A DNA stretch of 64,000 nt. Origin: Plantago ovata (taxonomy: Eukaryota > Streptophyta > Magnoliopsida > Lamiales > Plantaginaceae). This document shows positions 39,455 to 50,609 of this stretch, piece by piece. The DNA is taken from NCBI GenBank assembly GCA_028274465.1, contig CM051457.1:112343982-112407981 (forward strand), given 5' to 3'. How positions within the stretch are numbered: the first letter of the stretch is position 1; the number at the start of each line of letters is the position of its first letter. A program made the translations under genes and the position numbers. The notes beneath the pieces were generated by a model. The model had not been told where the DNA came from and did no database searches. It was given only the letters and a program-made list of their open reading frames with translations.

Positions 39455-41440
39455 AGGTACTTCCTTTCTTCAGGTCATCAATAAACAATACATTGTGGCC
39501 AGCGTTTTTATAACACTTAGTCACTTACTACAAAAATTAAACGGACTCACATGTAAGGGATTTTAACTTTTAACGCGCAAATCTTATGGGACGAATTGGT
39601 TAATATTTATTGCTCATTATCGTGCAAATTAAAGCTACATTGTTTCCTTGTCAGAATAATGTGCGGAATTGAAGTTGGTTTTCTTGATTTGGAAAATGCC
39701 GCACATCCGCGTGGCCCCATTTCCCTTACTTTTTTTTTTACATTTTATTTTGGAATTATTACAAATTAGTAAATTAGTGATAATTTTAAAAATTTCTATC
39801 AAATTAGAATTAGTGTAATTACCCTTTTATCTTTTCTTTCTTTTAATCGGTCATGGTGTATAAATGAGATCAAATTTTGCCTCCGCCCAAAGTTCATCGA
39901 TTCATAACTAAAATACTGTATAAGCGCTAGCCTACCATCCAACCTTGGCCTCGACTTACAACTTTCACAAAACGTGTCGAGGCGGAATAACCATTACAGA
40001 CTACTGCATTACTAAGTCACTGCGGACATTAATCAAAGACTAATATATATAGAGTGATTCTGCCTAACTAGATCATTACAAACAGGGAAGGAAAACGACC
40101 CACTGCCTAATTAATTTGGCTAACATCTTCTACTTGAATGACTTGATCCACCCCTTGTTAATGCTGCCTGGCTGGAGCTACTTCCTTTCTTCAGGTCATC
40201 AATAAACAATATATTGTGGCCAGCGTTTTTATAACACTTCACAACAAAAATTAAACGTAACAGACCCACATATAAGGGATTTTAACTTTTAACGCTCAAA
40301 TCTTATGTGACGACTTGGTTAATATTATTGCTCATTATCGTGCAGATTAAAGCTACAGTGTTCCATTGTCAGAATAATGTACGGAATTGAATCTAGTCGT
40401 TTCTCCAAATGGGAAATGAAGTTGGTTTTCTTGATTTGGAAAATGACGCACATCCGCATGGCCCCCATTTCCCTTTTTTTTTTTTTTTAAAAAAAATTTC
40501 TTTCTTTTAATCGGTCATGGTGTATAATTGTATAAATGAGAAACTAGAAAGCAACAATACATCGAAATGGTCAAGTATGCATTTTGGCACGTATCCGATT
40601 TGTCTTCGATACGTATCCCTCCCCTTTAATTATGTTGTTGACCATTTGACATGGTTTGTGACGGATAACTAAAGAGTAATATTTAGTTATTTACTTTTTT
40701 TATTTGTTTTTTAGTATTTCATTAGAAAATAACTAGATAAAAAATTTACATACTTAAATATCCTAAAAAATTAAACGTATCGATCACATATTTGTATCAT
40801 ATTTCTTAAATTTTAACTATCAACGTATCCATATTTGTATCGTGTCCGCATCCATATCCGTCATTAACAAATTTTGCCTACGCGGAAATCACAACACATG
40901 CATAATATGCTAAGCTTTGATTCGCGGACCCCAAAGGACCAAGAGCCACTATAGATCAAGCAGCGACATTTTGTCCTCTGCACAGGCCAGCTGCCTCAAC
41001 ACACATGACATTGGTGTGGCGTCATAATCAACAGATGGAAAAAACGTTGTAAATTTTACTCAAAATTGTTTCCACCAAATTAATACCTACTACATACACA
41101 TCCATCCCATTAATATTTATCTATTTTTATTTTTTTCTATCCTAAATTTTCAAAATATAAATTTCTTAAATTTTTCATCATATAGGCATCGATCATACAC
41201 AATTACATATAATGAAGTCATATTTGTTTTCACAATAATCGAATTTTCACCACTAATTCATTTACTAACTCGGATTGATTTGTGGAGTCCAGACAAGGCC
41301 CAATGGGCTAAGTACATAGGTGACCCGACTAATGGTCAGAGGTCTCCTTAAATCAAAGGATGCGTCTCATTATCTAAATTCTAGAGGTAACCTAAAAGTA
41401 AAGGAGGGGGCGCCTCACTGGCTAGAGGTAACAAAAATTA
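39455..41440 (+). repeat. Intergenic repeat family, copies A and B plus tail
   Basis: Copy A (about 39455-39890) and copy B (40180-40560) share TACTTCCTTTCTTCAGGTCA, AATAAACAATA and GTGGCCAGCGTTTTTATAAC. They also share ATAAGGGATTTTAACTTTTA or close variants, and AATCGGTCATGGTGTATAA. The following segment (40890-41440) contains GGAAAAAACGTTGTAAATTT and TGGAGTCCAGACAAGGCCCA. Related copies are at 44060-44660 and 61690-63010. No coding content is seen beyond the short C-terminal relic near 40131-40188. Confidence 0.75.
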
Positions 41441-41600
41441 AAGAAGGCGAAGTATATTTTCATAATATAATTTTTTAAATTATTTTTCTCACAAGGAATT
41501 ATAATTAATTTGAGGTCAAATCGGACATCGAAAAAGTCGATAAAACGAAATGAGGTTTTTATAAGTGACCGTAGGAAGTAATATTTTCTTAACATAATTT
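41441..41600. repeat. Half of a Stowaway-like MITE
   Basis: AGTATATTTTCATAATATAA, TTGAGGTCAAATCGGACATC and GGAAGTAATA match the right half of the complete element at 61959-62213. The left half is absent. Confidence 0.55.
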
Positions 41601-41683
41601 TGACGGATTTTTTTAAGCGGGGCATGTGTGGGCCGGGTCAGGCTGTTGACCGGGCTTTTTACAGGCCGGCCCATGATATGATG

Positions 41684-41868
41684 AAGCTCTGTTCTTTTCG
41701 TCTGAAAATTGATTATTTTAAGTTCAGTTCTGATTAGTTCAATTCAGATCAGTTCAGATGCATTAAGCTCAGTTTAGATTTGTCTAATAGTATTTTGTAC
41801 TACAAATAAGTTCAGTTCAGTTCAAATTCATTCAGTTCAGTTCAGTTCAGATGAAGAGAACAGAGCTT
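41684..41868 (+). mobile_element. TTCAGTTCAG-family MITE, uninterrupted copy
   Basis: 185 bp with inverted ends AAGCTCTGTTCTTTTCGTCT and the complement of AGATGAAGAGAACAGAGCTT. The interior is rich in TTCAGTTCAG. It serves as the empty-site reference for the Stowaway insertion at 18462-18697. Confidence 0.75.
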
Positions 41869-41964
41869 TAAAATATACGGTGTGGGCTGGCCTGTTCAAC
41901 TATTTGTCCTAATTTCACCTCTACTCTTAATAACTCAAAATTAAATGTTTGATTCGATTGAACT

Positions 41965-42815
41965 TAGGGATGTCAAATTGGACTATCCGGTCCCGACCCG
42001 CTATACTGGGCCTAGGTCCGCCCATGGTTAGAGAATGGGCCAGGCTTGGCTTATAGTTAGGCCCATGGGCCCGGGGCAGGGCCTAACATCTAGGCCTGAC
42101 CCGTGATTATGTATAGAATTTATATTTTTAATATATATAAATATGTATATACATATAAGATTTTCAAGTGATTATATACAATCACATTATATATTTTTAG
42201 TACATTTGTATGATTTATTAAGTAACTTTTATTGTATTAACTAATTTCAATGTCAGATAAGTATGTCATATAAGGAAGTTAATGATAATTTTTAAATGAT
42301 AAAGTTATATCGAAATATTTGATCTCAAGCAAAAATATATAAATTAAATAGATTCACCATTCTACCACCACTGCGGTTTTAGGGGCCGGGGTCAAGAATG
42401 TGGCGGTCATAACGGTTTTAGGGATGGGGTTTGTTGGTCTCTACTTGTTTCGGTTGTAATTTCCTTCGGTGAGGGGTGCATTTCTTATGCACCTCGCTTT
42501 TATAATTTTAAACTCCTTTCATGTTTATTAAAATTTAGCCGTTTCAAAAAAAATAAAAAATAAAAAAAAATTCTACCACCACAACTACTACTACACTACA
42601 TAACTAAAAAGAGCATTTCTTTTTCCAAATAATTGGAAAAAAAATTAAAAATCTAAGGCCCGGCCCGACCCGACCCCGGTCTAGCCCATGATGGTCCCGG
42701 ACTTGGGCCTAATGTTCAGGCCCACCCTGGGCCAGGGCCGAATTTGGGCTTTGATGCTAGTATTTCTGGGCCGACCGGGCCTATGAAAGTCCACTTCGGC
42801 ACATTGTCATCCCTA
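41965..42815. mobile_element. hAT-type non-autonomous element with GGCCC-rich ends
   Basis: 851 bp. Terminal inverted repeats TAGGGATGTCAAAT and ATTGTCATCCCTA are flanked by a perfect 8-bp duplication, ATTGAACT, at 41957-41964 and 42816-42823. Both subterminal regions are rich in GGCCC/CCCGACCC words. No transposase frame is present. Confidence 0.9.
42372..42570 (+). mobile_element. LINE 3'-tail insertion nested in the hAT element
   Basis: About 199 bp ending in an A-rich tail (CAAAAAAAATAAAAAATAAA...). It is flanked by the perfect duplication TTCTACCACCAC (42360-42371 and 42571-42582). The sequence resembles the end of a plant L1 LINE, so this is a severely 5'-truncated copy. Confidence 0.88.
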
Positions 42816-42823
42816 ATTGAACT

Positions 42824-44059
42824 AAACGTAATTTAAATTAGTAATTAATTTGTATTGGATTGAAATGAATTTATTTGAAATATAAATTTCAATTAATTAA
42901 AAAAGAAGAAATATAAATTTCAATTAATTAAATCTATACCGATTTCTCATTACCAAAAAAAAAGAAGAAATATAAATTTTAATTAATTAAAGCTATACCG
43001 ATCAGAAGTGATCTTTACCGAATTGAACCTAATGGAACTGATTTAAGGTGAAATGTAAATAGAGTAAGGCTCGATCTTATCTTCGTATGAAATACCATTA
43101 AGTTCATTTTAATCAATTCAGTTCAATTTCACTTTTAGTTATTTCTTATATTTTACATTAAATTAAATTCTGTTAATTTAAATCAATTCAATCTTCTTAG
43201 ACCAATTCAATTCAACTCAGTTTTGTTCGATTCAATTGAGTTTAATTTTCTCCTATGGGATGATGATAGTCTAACAACTTCAATGTCAAACGTGGTGGCC
43301 CACGCAAACTTTATTTTCCTTCTCTATTCTTTCCCTCATTCTTTTCTTTAGGTAGCGGAAAAATTTTATTAAAAAAATATCTTACAAAGAGTATGAAAAA
43401 TATTATTAGAAATACAAATGAAAGAAACGCCATACACAACCTCGTAACTTGCTCAACACAAACGCTACCGAATAACCACAAACTACAAAAGCCACGCTAA
43501 ACCAGAGAAAGTAGAATAGAAGCAACAACAACTCTCCCAATCCCAACCGAGACACGAAATCCAAGTAGGAATAACCAAAGTACCAGCAGAGTTCTTATTA
43601 TCTCGGAATTATTAAGAATTTGCGGGGGTATCACAGAATTCCGAAAAACCTTAATGAGATACTACAACACGGTAATTCTACAACCACGTATGATGCCTCG
43701 ACCAAAGCAACTGCCTATTTTTTTCCCTCATCTTCCGCAATTTCATTGGATATATAATTTATAAATTAATTAACTTTTAAGTACTTATTTCGTCCGACTC
43801 TTGCATGCGGAAATTAAAGTGTTTCTTTTTTTTTTTTTCATATCGAGTCACAAATGTTATAACTCGAAATACATATCCCAATGTGCTACGCGGCCTATGC
43901 ATATCAAATAACTCAATGTGTTACTATTCATTGTTCAATGGTTATATTCAAAAGTGTTACACCCCAATGGTTGTAGTAGAATGTCCTAATATAGCTTGAT
44001 ATTTATATTCTAATATGTTATTATTATACCGTAATACAACAAATGTGCTATAGTGTTCA
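42824..44059. other. Intergenic DNA with a LINE-tail-like segment
   Basis: AATTTCAATTAATTAAA and variants recur at 42887-42985. The segment near 43350-43700 reads, on the minus strand, like a degraded LINE 3' end with its tail at about 43355-43380. No gene is supported. Confidence 0.4.
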
Positions 44060-44660
44060 ACGTTTTTATAACCAAAAATCTTATGGCCCGAGATGATTAT
44101 TAACACTTATGACAAAAATTAAGCGGACCCCATATATAAAACGGGTTTTAACTTTTAACGCCGGCCCGCATGTGAGAATTTATCGTACAAATTAAATCTA
44201 CGTTCTACAGTGTTCCTTCCGAATAATATCCGGATTCGGAATTTGAATCTGGTCGTTTCTGGAAAAAGAAGTTGGTCTTTCTAGTTTTGGAAAAATATGC
44301 ACATCTGCATGTGGCTATCGTGAGATAAGTTATCCTCATGTGTGATTTGGGGGACACAAAATGTGTACTGTTACGTTGCGGCCACATATATATCCAAGAG
44401 CCAATAGCATCAAGCAGCGACGTTTCGTGGTCTCACACATGCTCACAGTCGATGCCAACAAACATTACATTTGTGTGTGGCGTAATGGGAAAAACGTTGT
44501 AAATTTGAATCAAAATATCATTTCCACCAAATTAATATCTACCACGTCCGTCCATTAATATTTGTATGTTTTAATTTTTTTTGACCCTAAATTTTCACAA
44601 TAAGGTTTCTTAAATATTTCATCATGATTATAGACGTTGATATATATATTTTGCCCAAGT
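44060..44660 (+). repeat. Intergenic repeat family, copy C
   Basis: It shares GGGTTTTAACTTTTAACGC, GGAATTTGAATCTGGTCGTT, AGCGACGTTTCGTGGTC and GGGAAAAACGTTGTAAATTT with the copies at 39.5-41.4 kb and 61.7-63.0 kb. Confidence 0.75.
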
Positions 44661-44699
44661 TTTCTACTAGATATCATTCAACTGACAACCGGTATTTAG

Positions 44700-45430
44700 G
44701 GTGGTGTTCACATTTTTTTTTTGAAATGGCTAAAAAATTTATTAATTAAAAGAAAAAGCATAAGTAATGCTTGGGAACGATTACAAAGACGAGCTATACC
44801 AACAACTTCACCACCCTAAACACCGGCTGTCACAACCAAAACCTGAACCAAAACAATAGAACATAATAAAAAGCACCCTCCGAAAGAAGCTCGTTGGTCA
44901 CGCAGAAAGAACAAGACCAAAACCACCACCAATTTTTTCACAGCACCATATAACCACCACTGAATTTCCATACTTCTCGTAACTTTCACTTGTTAACCGT
45001 AGCAAAACCACCATAACCACCTCCTTTTTCAGCTTCCCAACCATCAACATGGATCCAAAACGTCCTTTGTAATGGTAGCTACACTAGCTTCATCTCCCCA
45101 ACAACAACAACAACAAGGGATTAAGCTCCTCAACCTAATACTATCAGATAAGCTAAAAGATACAAGAAGTCCAAAACCCTACCCATATTCACATACAGTA
45201 AACAGATAAACAGAACAATAAAGCACAAATACCCACTAAGGCCTCTAGAAAAGAATAGCAAAACCTGGCGTGGTCGAGACACTCGATTGGATCACCAACG
45301 ATGGCCTCTGGTCGATTCCTCCTGTGCACAAGAACACCTCGAAACCCTGGATATTTTAACGTAAAAAACGACGTGCCTAACGAGACAAACTAGAGCCCGA
45401 TGGGGCCGGTTCCACCGGACTCTTTAACTA
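44700..45430 (-). mobile_element. LINE 3'-end remnant
   Basis: On the minus strand the sequence ends AGCCATTTCAAAAAAAAAAT at about 44711, an A-tail preceded by an AT-rich 3'UTR like that of the nested LINE tail at 42372-42570. Upstream sequence has no intact frame. Its 5' limit is uncertain. Confidence 0.45.
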
Positions 45431-46469
45431 ACTACTTTTCCATTGCATAAATAAAGGTGAATGGAGTACAATGATTAAATAGTAAACTGACTTGCTACCT
45501 AAGAAACTAACTTACGGGCTAAGAAAATACTAACAGGCCTTATTACTAACTATGGTCTAAGCCCAACTAACATTGTGTTCTATAATAAACAGTCCACCTA
45601 AACCCTAACTTATTGGCCATGACTCAACTAAATAATTAAATAACAAAATAAGAAGATGACGAGCTCGAGATTCCATCACAAACCCTCCTCATTTACCTCA
45701 GCTACACCACCACCAACACATACTACCTCGGGCCACGGTCACCCAACAACCATTATTGCGACAAGATCCGAGGAGTTTACAAGTTGTACGACCAAATCTT
45801 AGTCATGTCCAAAGGAGTAATTAAGATACATTTCGTAGCAAGTCTAGGGGATTTAACTATTTTCGAAAGACGATTTTCTCCTTTGGGGTACAGGTGGCCC
45901 TTGTCTACTGTTTACGAGCAAACCGATGCCCTAACCCAGGGTTCGCATGCTTGAATCCCTGCTTTCTTATTACCGCTTGAGTCCCAAGCCCTCTCTGCTT
46001 GTTGACGATAGCGGTATGCCCTAAGGAATTTTCTTCTTTCCGTATTCATTTGTGCATGTTTCTTGTTGCAGTCCTTTCTTGGTCGATTGTTTGCTTTTGG
46101 TATGTTTTAGAGTAAAGCATGGGTGTATATGAATATTGAATATTGATTCATGTTGTTTTGTTGAATCCTGCAGTAGCAACTCCTTGAAGGAGAAAACTTT
46201 TTTGCAGGACTTCCGAATGAGTTAATGAGTGTTTGACATATTTTATCATAAACAATACAATATGATTGATTTTTTGAATAGAATTTAACACCTTAAATAT
46301 ATAGCTGGAGTTAACTCCTTTTACATGAAGATACTCTTGATATAGTATTCTTTCTAATTATTGAATTACGTACCATACATAAACATACAACTATGGATAG
46401 GTCGATTCAAGATCTTCAATTAGTTCATATCAGTCCGGGTTCGTCCAAGATCTCATCACATCATTTCAA
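45431..46469. other. Intergenic DNA downstream of CER1
   Basis: No gene is seen. It presumably includes the CER1 3'UTR next to 46470. Confidence 0.5.
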
Positions 46470-49400
46470 TCAGTTGCCAATACTCACAAGGCGAAAGCCA
46501 TGTTTCAGAGCAGCATTCCAAACAAGATTAACATCAAACAAGGACTTGTTACCGCATTCGTGCACATTCCACCCTTCCAGGGCATGAACAATTCCAGCCA
46601 CACGCGAAGCGCTCATAACTCTTCTTGGAAGCCAATTCTGGACAGAAAGTTGATTTATATGAAAACATTCAGTTAAGGAGCACGTGAATAATTAAGTTAT
46701 ACAGATACTGCATTTTGTTATACTCATACATACCTCGCAAGAGTGCAAGTTCTGGAGGGCAGGTGGAGCTACCATAGACGGAGTGTGACTGTAGAAACAG
46801 TCATTTTTACGCACTTTCTGAGGAGGGAATTGGGAAAACGGAATGAAGAGAGTTCCTTTTGGTGCCCTTTTCTGTTCTTCTTTCGTTATTCCATCTCCAA
46901 CTATCCATATCTGTCAATTCATCTCATCATCAATACGTTACACTTTATGTTAACTTCCATTAGGCCATTTCACATCAAAGGAAAGAAACTGTTCACCTTT
47001 TCAGAGTAACCTTTTGAGAGAACAACTTTACTCAAAGGCAATGACAATAACTCTAGCCTCTCGTTCTCATATATTGTCGCCACCTGAAATATACGTATAA
47101 CTCCTCAAGAAGGACAAATAAGAAGGAAATATCTAAAAAAATAAAAAAAACACCCTTTTTTCTTCATTATCTTGTTTTTGTACACACCTTGATACCCTTG
47201 TGGCACAAAGCAGAAACAATGGCATAAGAAACTTTTGTCAGGCTGCCTCTGAAAACTATCTCCGTCGTGTCTTGAGGAATGCTGTTCACAACAATAGCAA
47301 CAGCTAGGCTGCTTCCATCGACTACTTTGACATTTGGCTTCAGATGCTTTTCAATGAAGAGTTCTCCGCCTCTGTTTAGTTCTGCAGCCTATAGAAGTAA
47401 ATTCAAACGTTGAGAATCAATTGCATGCACGTAAACTTTAGAAATGAAATTACTAGAGAACTAAAAAACCACCTGGTTGAGTAGGCCTAAGCTCATAACT
47501 TTGGCACCTCTTGATTCTGCTTCCTGTATGGCTTCTTCAATTAGGCCTTCGATAACTGGTCTTTGCCATTTGAAAGAATACTGCGAATATACAATTGATC
47601 TTTAATCAAGAACCAAAATTTATGTTAACTTTTCAATATTCTGCACAGATGATGTTTAGCTACCTCTATACTGTATCGTGGAATCACCCATGATTGTAAC
47701 TTAATTTTGTCAAAATTGTTTGTCTCTGTAATGAAAGTGTGAGCATAAATGAAGCTCAGCATCATAGACCAACATGTTAGAGGCCACATGTACCAAGATG
47801 CAGAGTTCTGAGGCCTTGATGCAAAAGAGGAAAATCCAATTTGGAGATGAAAGATTGATTCAGGTGTTGTGAGATGCGTTAAATGCACAACATCTGGAAA
47901 TTCTTCCTTCCTCTTGAGTGATTTCTCATATAGTTCATCAGTGGTCACGTCCATGGTACCATGTATGTAGTCATAGAACGGCATGAACAAGGAGTAGTTG
48001 GTTCTGAAACGCGTATGATGCAGAGAATGAAACCTGTGTTTAAATATACTGTCAGAGTCATGTTCACAATATATAAAAGGAAACAAGAATATGGATTTTA
48101 GCAGTGAGACTTACGAAGGCGTATACATCATGTATTTGAGAGGCGGAAAGACGGAAAAGAGCCAATTGGGAATAAGCTCAAAGTTGCAGTGCCCGATATT
48201 GTCCATGAGATCAATGTAAGTGATGTAGCCGTAGACAGAAACCAAGGAGGCTATTCCGCTGAAGGCGGTTACAAGCATTGGAATCGCAAACAGAGTAAAA
48301 TACGCTAAATGCTCCGCAAAAGGATGTGTAACAGCTGCCAGAGTTATAACATCTGTTAGGTTCTTAACACAAAAACATGCTTATTAGCCCTTTTGAGTTT
48401 TGTCTGACAATTTCTAAGGCAAAAAATGTTGAACTCTTAACACGAAACATTCCTCATTTCTATCGGTGAGAAACATAAATAAATGGGCGATTAATCTTTC
48501 TAAATGTACAAAACCAACATAACACATGAATCATGATCACCAACATATATATAGAACATATAATTGATGCAAATGAACAAAACTTATCGCGATCTTACAT
48601 GTAATAGGCTCAGTGACAATGGATGAATGGTGGTGGGAATGGTATCTAGAGTAGAGGAAATGGTGATGCAATGCACGATGAAGCCAGTAGTAAAGATACT
48701 CAACCGGACCAGCATGCAGCAAAATGGTGATGAGTATGCCATCAGTTCTCCAAGCAGGCAAGAAAGAAGCTGCTGGAGTGAAGGTGTTGAACAAGTAGAA
48801 CACTATTCCAGACAGCAGAATCTGATCATCCCTGCAAAATCACCATATGCATGTATAAACCAACTTATCATAAGCTCATAACATAGTTCAAGTTCAGTTC
48901 AAAATAATTATTTTAGACGAATCAAACATAGCCTACTTTTTATTGTGGTTTCACCACTCGAACACATATAATAACACATTCGTTAAAAGTCATTCAAAAA
49001 TTAAACTTAGACTATTTTGAAGTATATACCAGTTGCTTTCACGGTCCACTTGGTCAAATTCAATGCTTCGGTCAACAATCCGATTGCTACCTTTGGAATT
49101 TCGATGGCGGGAAAAAGATATCCAAATTTGATTGTGAAGAGCTCTTGATATCATAAATGGTATTATCATCAAATTCAAGTAATCCTTTTCTCTTCCATCA
49201 TCTTTTCTTGTTGCCATGTACAAGCTTTGCAACGCCCATGGCCCTAATATCATATACTGCGCACACACACAAAAAAAAAAAAAGGTGTTTATTATTTGAG
49301 TTTATTGGTGAAAAAAAAAAAGCATTGGCATTTATTTTTATTTTTATTTTTATTTTTTTGATAGGCAAAAGCATTGGCATGTTGTTTTGGAAGAAAAGAA

Positions 49401-49646
49401 TCAAGATAAACAAAAGCACCTTGTAATTTATATATTTAAATTGTTTCAAGAACTAACAAACTAAAGTTCTTTTGAAAAGAACTTTAAAGACTATGATTAT
49501 TGGATACATTCATTTTATTTTGTTTCTTAAGAATTGAAAAGAATATAGAAGGAGAAAATAGAGAGAAAAATATATGAAAATGTCACCTTAAAAGTTCCAA
49601 GGTGTTTCCATGGCCAGTCAGTCAGCAAGCCAGGTGTTGTAGCCAT
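46470..49646 (-). CDS. CER1: CER1-like very-long-chain aldehyde decarbonylase, 616 aa, 10 exons
   Basis: Exons 49646-49587, 49256-49030, 48831-48599, 48334-48115, 48033-47664, 47580-47473, 47388-47188, 47083-46997, 46910-46734 and 46637-46470 join in phase and end in TGA (1851 nt; Arabidopsis CER1 is about 625 aa). The start MATTPGLLTDWPWKHLG matches the family N-terminus. The fatty-acid-hydroxylase-type domain has three His boxes: HRALHH at about 147, HSHHH at 160 and HSLHH at 249, which bind the di-iron centre. Membrane helices surround them. The C-terminal WAX2/CER1 domain has WIVGDGITKEEQ, GTLFIPFSQFPP, NWLPRRVMSA and HALEGWNVHECG. The enzyme works in the ER with CER3 to make wax alkanes from very-long-chain acyl-CoA. 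Orthology versus a CER1-like paralogue was not tested. Confidence 0.95.
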
Positions 49647-49723
49647 TTTTGTTGCTTAATTTCTAGTTGAGCTTTTTAAACCAGTTATTGTCTTCTATCA
49701 AGAGATGGCAACGATGGTGGTCC

Positions 49724-49731
49724 TATTTATA
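49724..49731 (-). promoter_or_regulatory. TATA box of the CER1-like gene
   Basis: TATAAATA on the gene strand, about 80 bp upstream of the ATG, in CACCTATAAATAGGACC. This implies a leader of roughly 50 bases. Confidence 0.65.
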
Positions 49732-50485
49732 GGTGAGTTTACACAAGAGGCAAAAGACGAGAGTGATGTATAAAAAATTGTAGTGCAAATATTTTGCAAA
49801 TTAACATGCATATTGTGGTCCTAATCGAGTGCATGCCCAAAAACTGATTAGGTTAGTGCTTAAATGATGTAACCTAGACCAAATTTTACAGTAAATTAGT
49901 GTAAAAATTGTTTTCCTAAAAAACATTGTTTATATATTTTATAATATAAATTGCAAACACATATAAAAATAAAAATGGGTAAGTTAACATAATTAACTTT
50001 GCAAATGTACCACTAAAATTACACACAAATAAAATAAGATAAATCTAATATAAATATTATTTGATAATTAAAGAATGCAAAAAAAACTAATTAAATAAGT
50101 GCAATATATATTATTTCATTTTAGGATATCGGTGGAAATTAAGAAATTTATAGATAATATTTATTTCACCATTACTGATCCTCGCTTTGCCGGTTAAAGA
50201 AAAAAAAAAAGGAAAAGAGAAATGAATAATATAAATTAATAGAAAGATTTAGATGAAACAAGTAGAGTGTAAACTCTTTTTAGTAAAATGGTTGAAAACT
50301 CCTATTAAAAACTTAAAGGTTCGTAATAAATATCATCTATAAAAAAGTTGAAAATTTTCAAACATATTATCTATAAATTTTTTACTTTTTATGTTTTAAA
50401 TTTGGGAGGCCGACGACCCCCGCCATCCCCCAAGGTCCGTGTATGTCTAAAGAGATTTTTTTTTTTTTTTTTTTTTTTTTAAGAA
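49732..50485. other. CER1 upstream region
   Basis: AT-rich, no gene. A T-run of about 24 bases lies at 50457-50480. It presumably contains CER1 promoter elements. Confidence 0.5.
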
Positions 50486-50609
50486 GGATTTGACGGTGAA
50501 GGCATAAAAAGTTTTGTTCTTACGTGTTGCTCTTTGGCAGCAGGCAATTAATCGTCGAACCAAACCTACTCGGTTTTTGTGGATGTTAAAAACACAAGCG
50601 GGAGAGGCG
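50486..50609. promoter_or_regulatory. Block upstream of CER1 resembling one upstream of KCS
   Basis: It runs from GGATTTGACGGTGAAGGCAT through CGAACCAAACCTACTCGG to GGGAGAGGC, about 840 bp upstream of the CER1 ATG. It is similar to 36391-36510 in the same orientation relative to the downstream gene. Confidence 0.5.

Noticed and set aside
46393..46587. Plus-strand open frame of 64 codons
   Set aside because: It is the antisense of CER1 exon 10, which is fully accounted for on the minus strand.
48627..48881. Plus-strand open frame of 84 codons
   Set aside because: Shadow of CER1 exon 3 on the opposite strand.
49157..49449. Overlapping frames on both strands with Lys- or Phe-rich composition
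   Set aside because: They arise from A- and T-runs in CER1 intron 1 plus part of exon 2.
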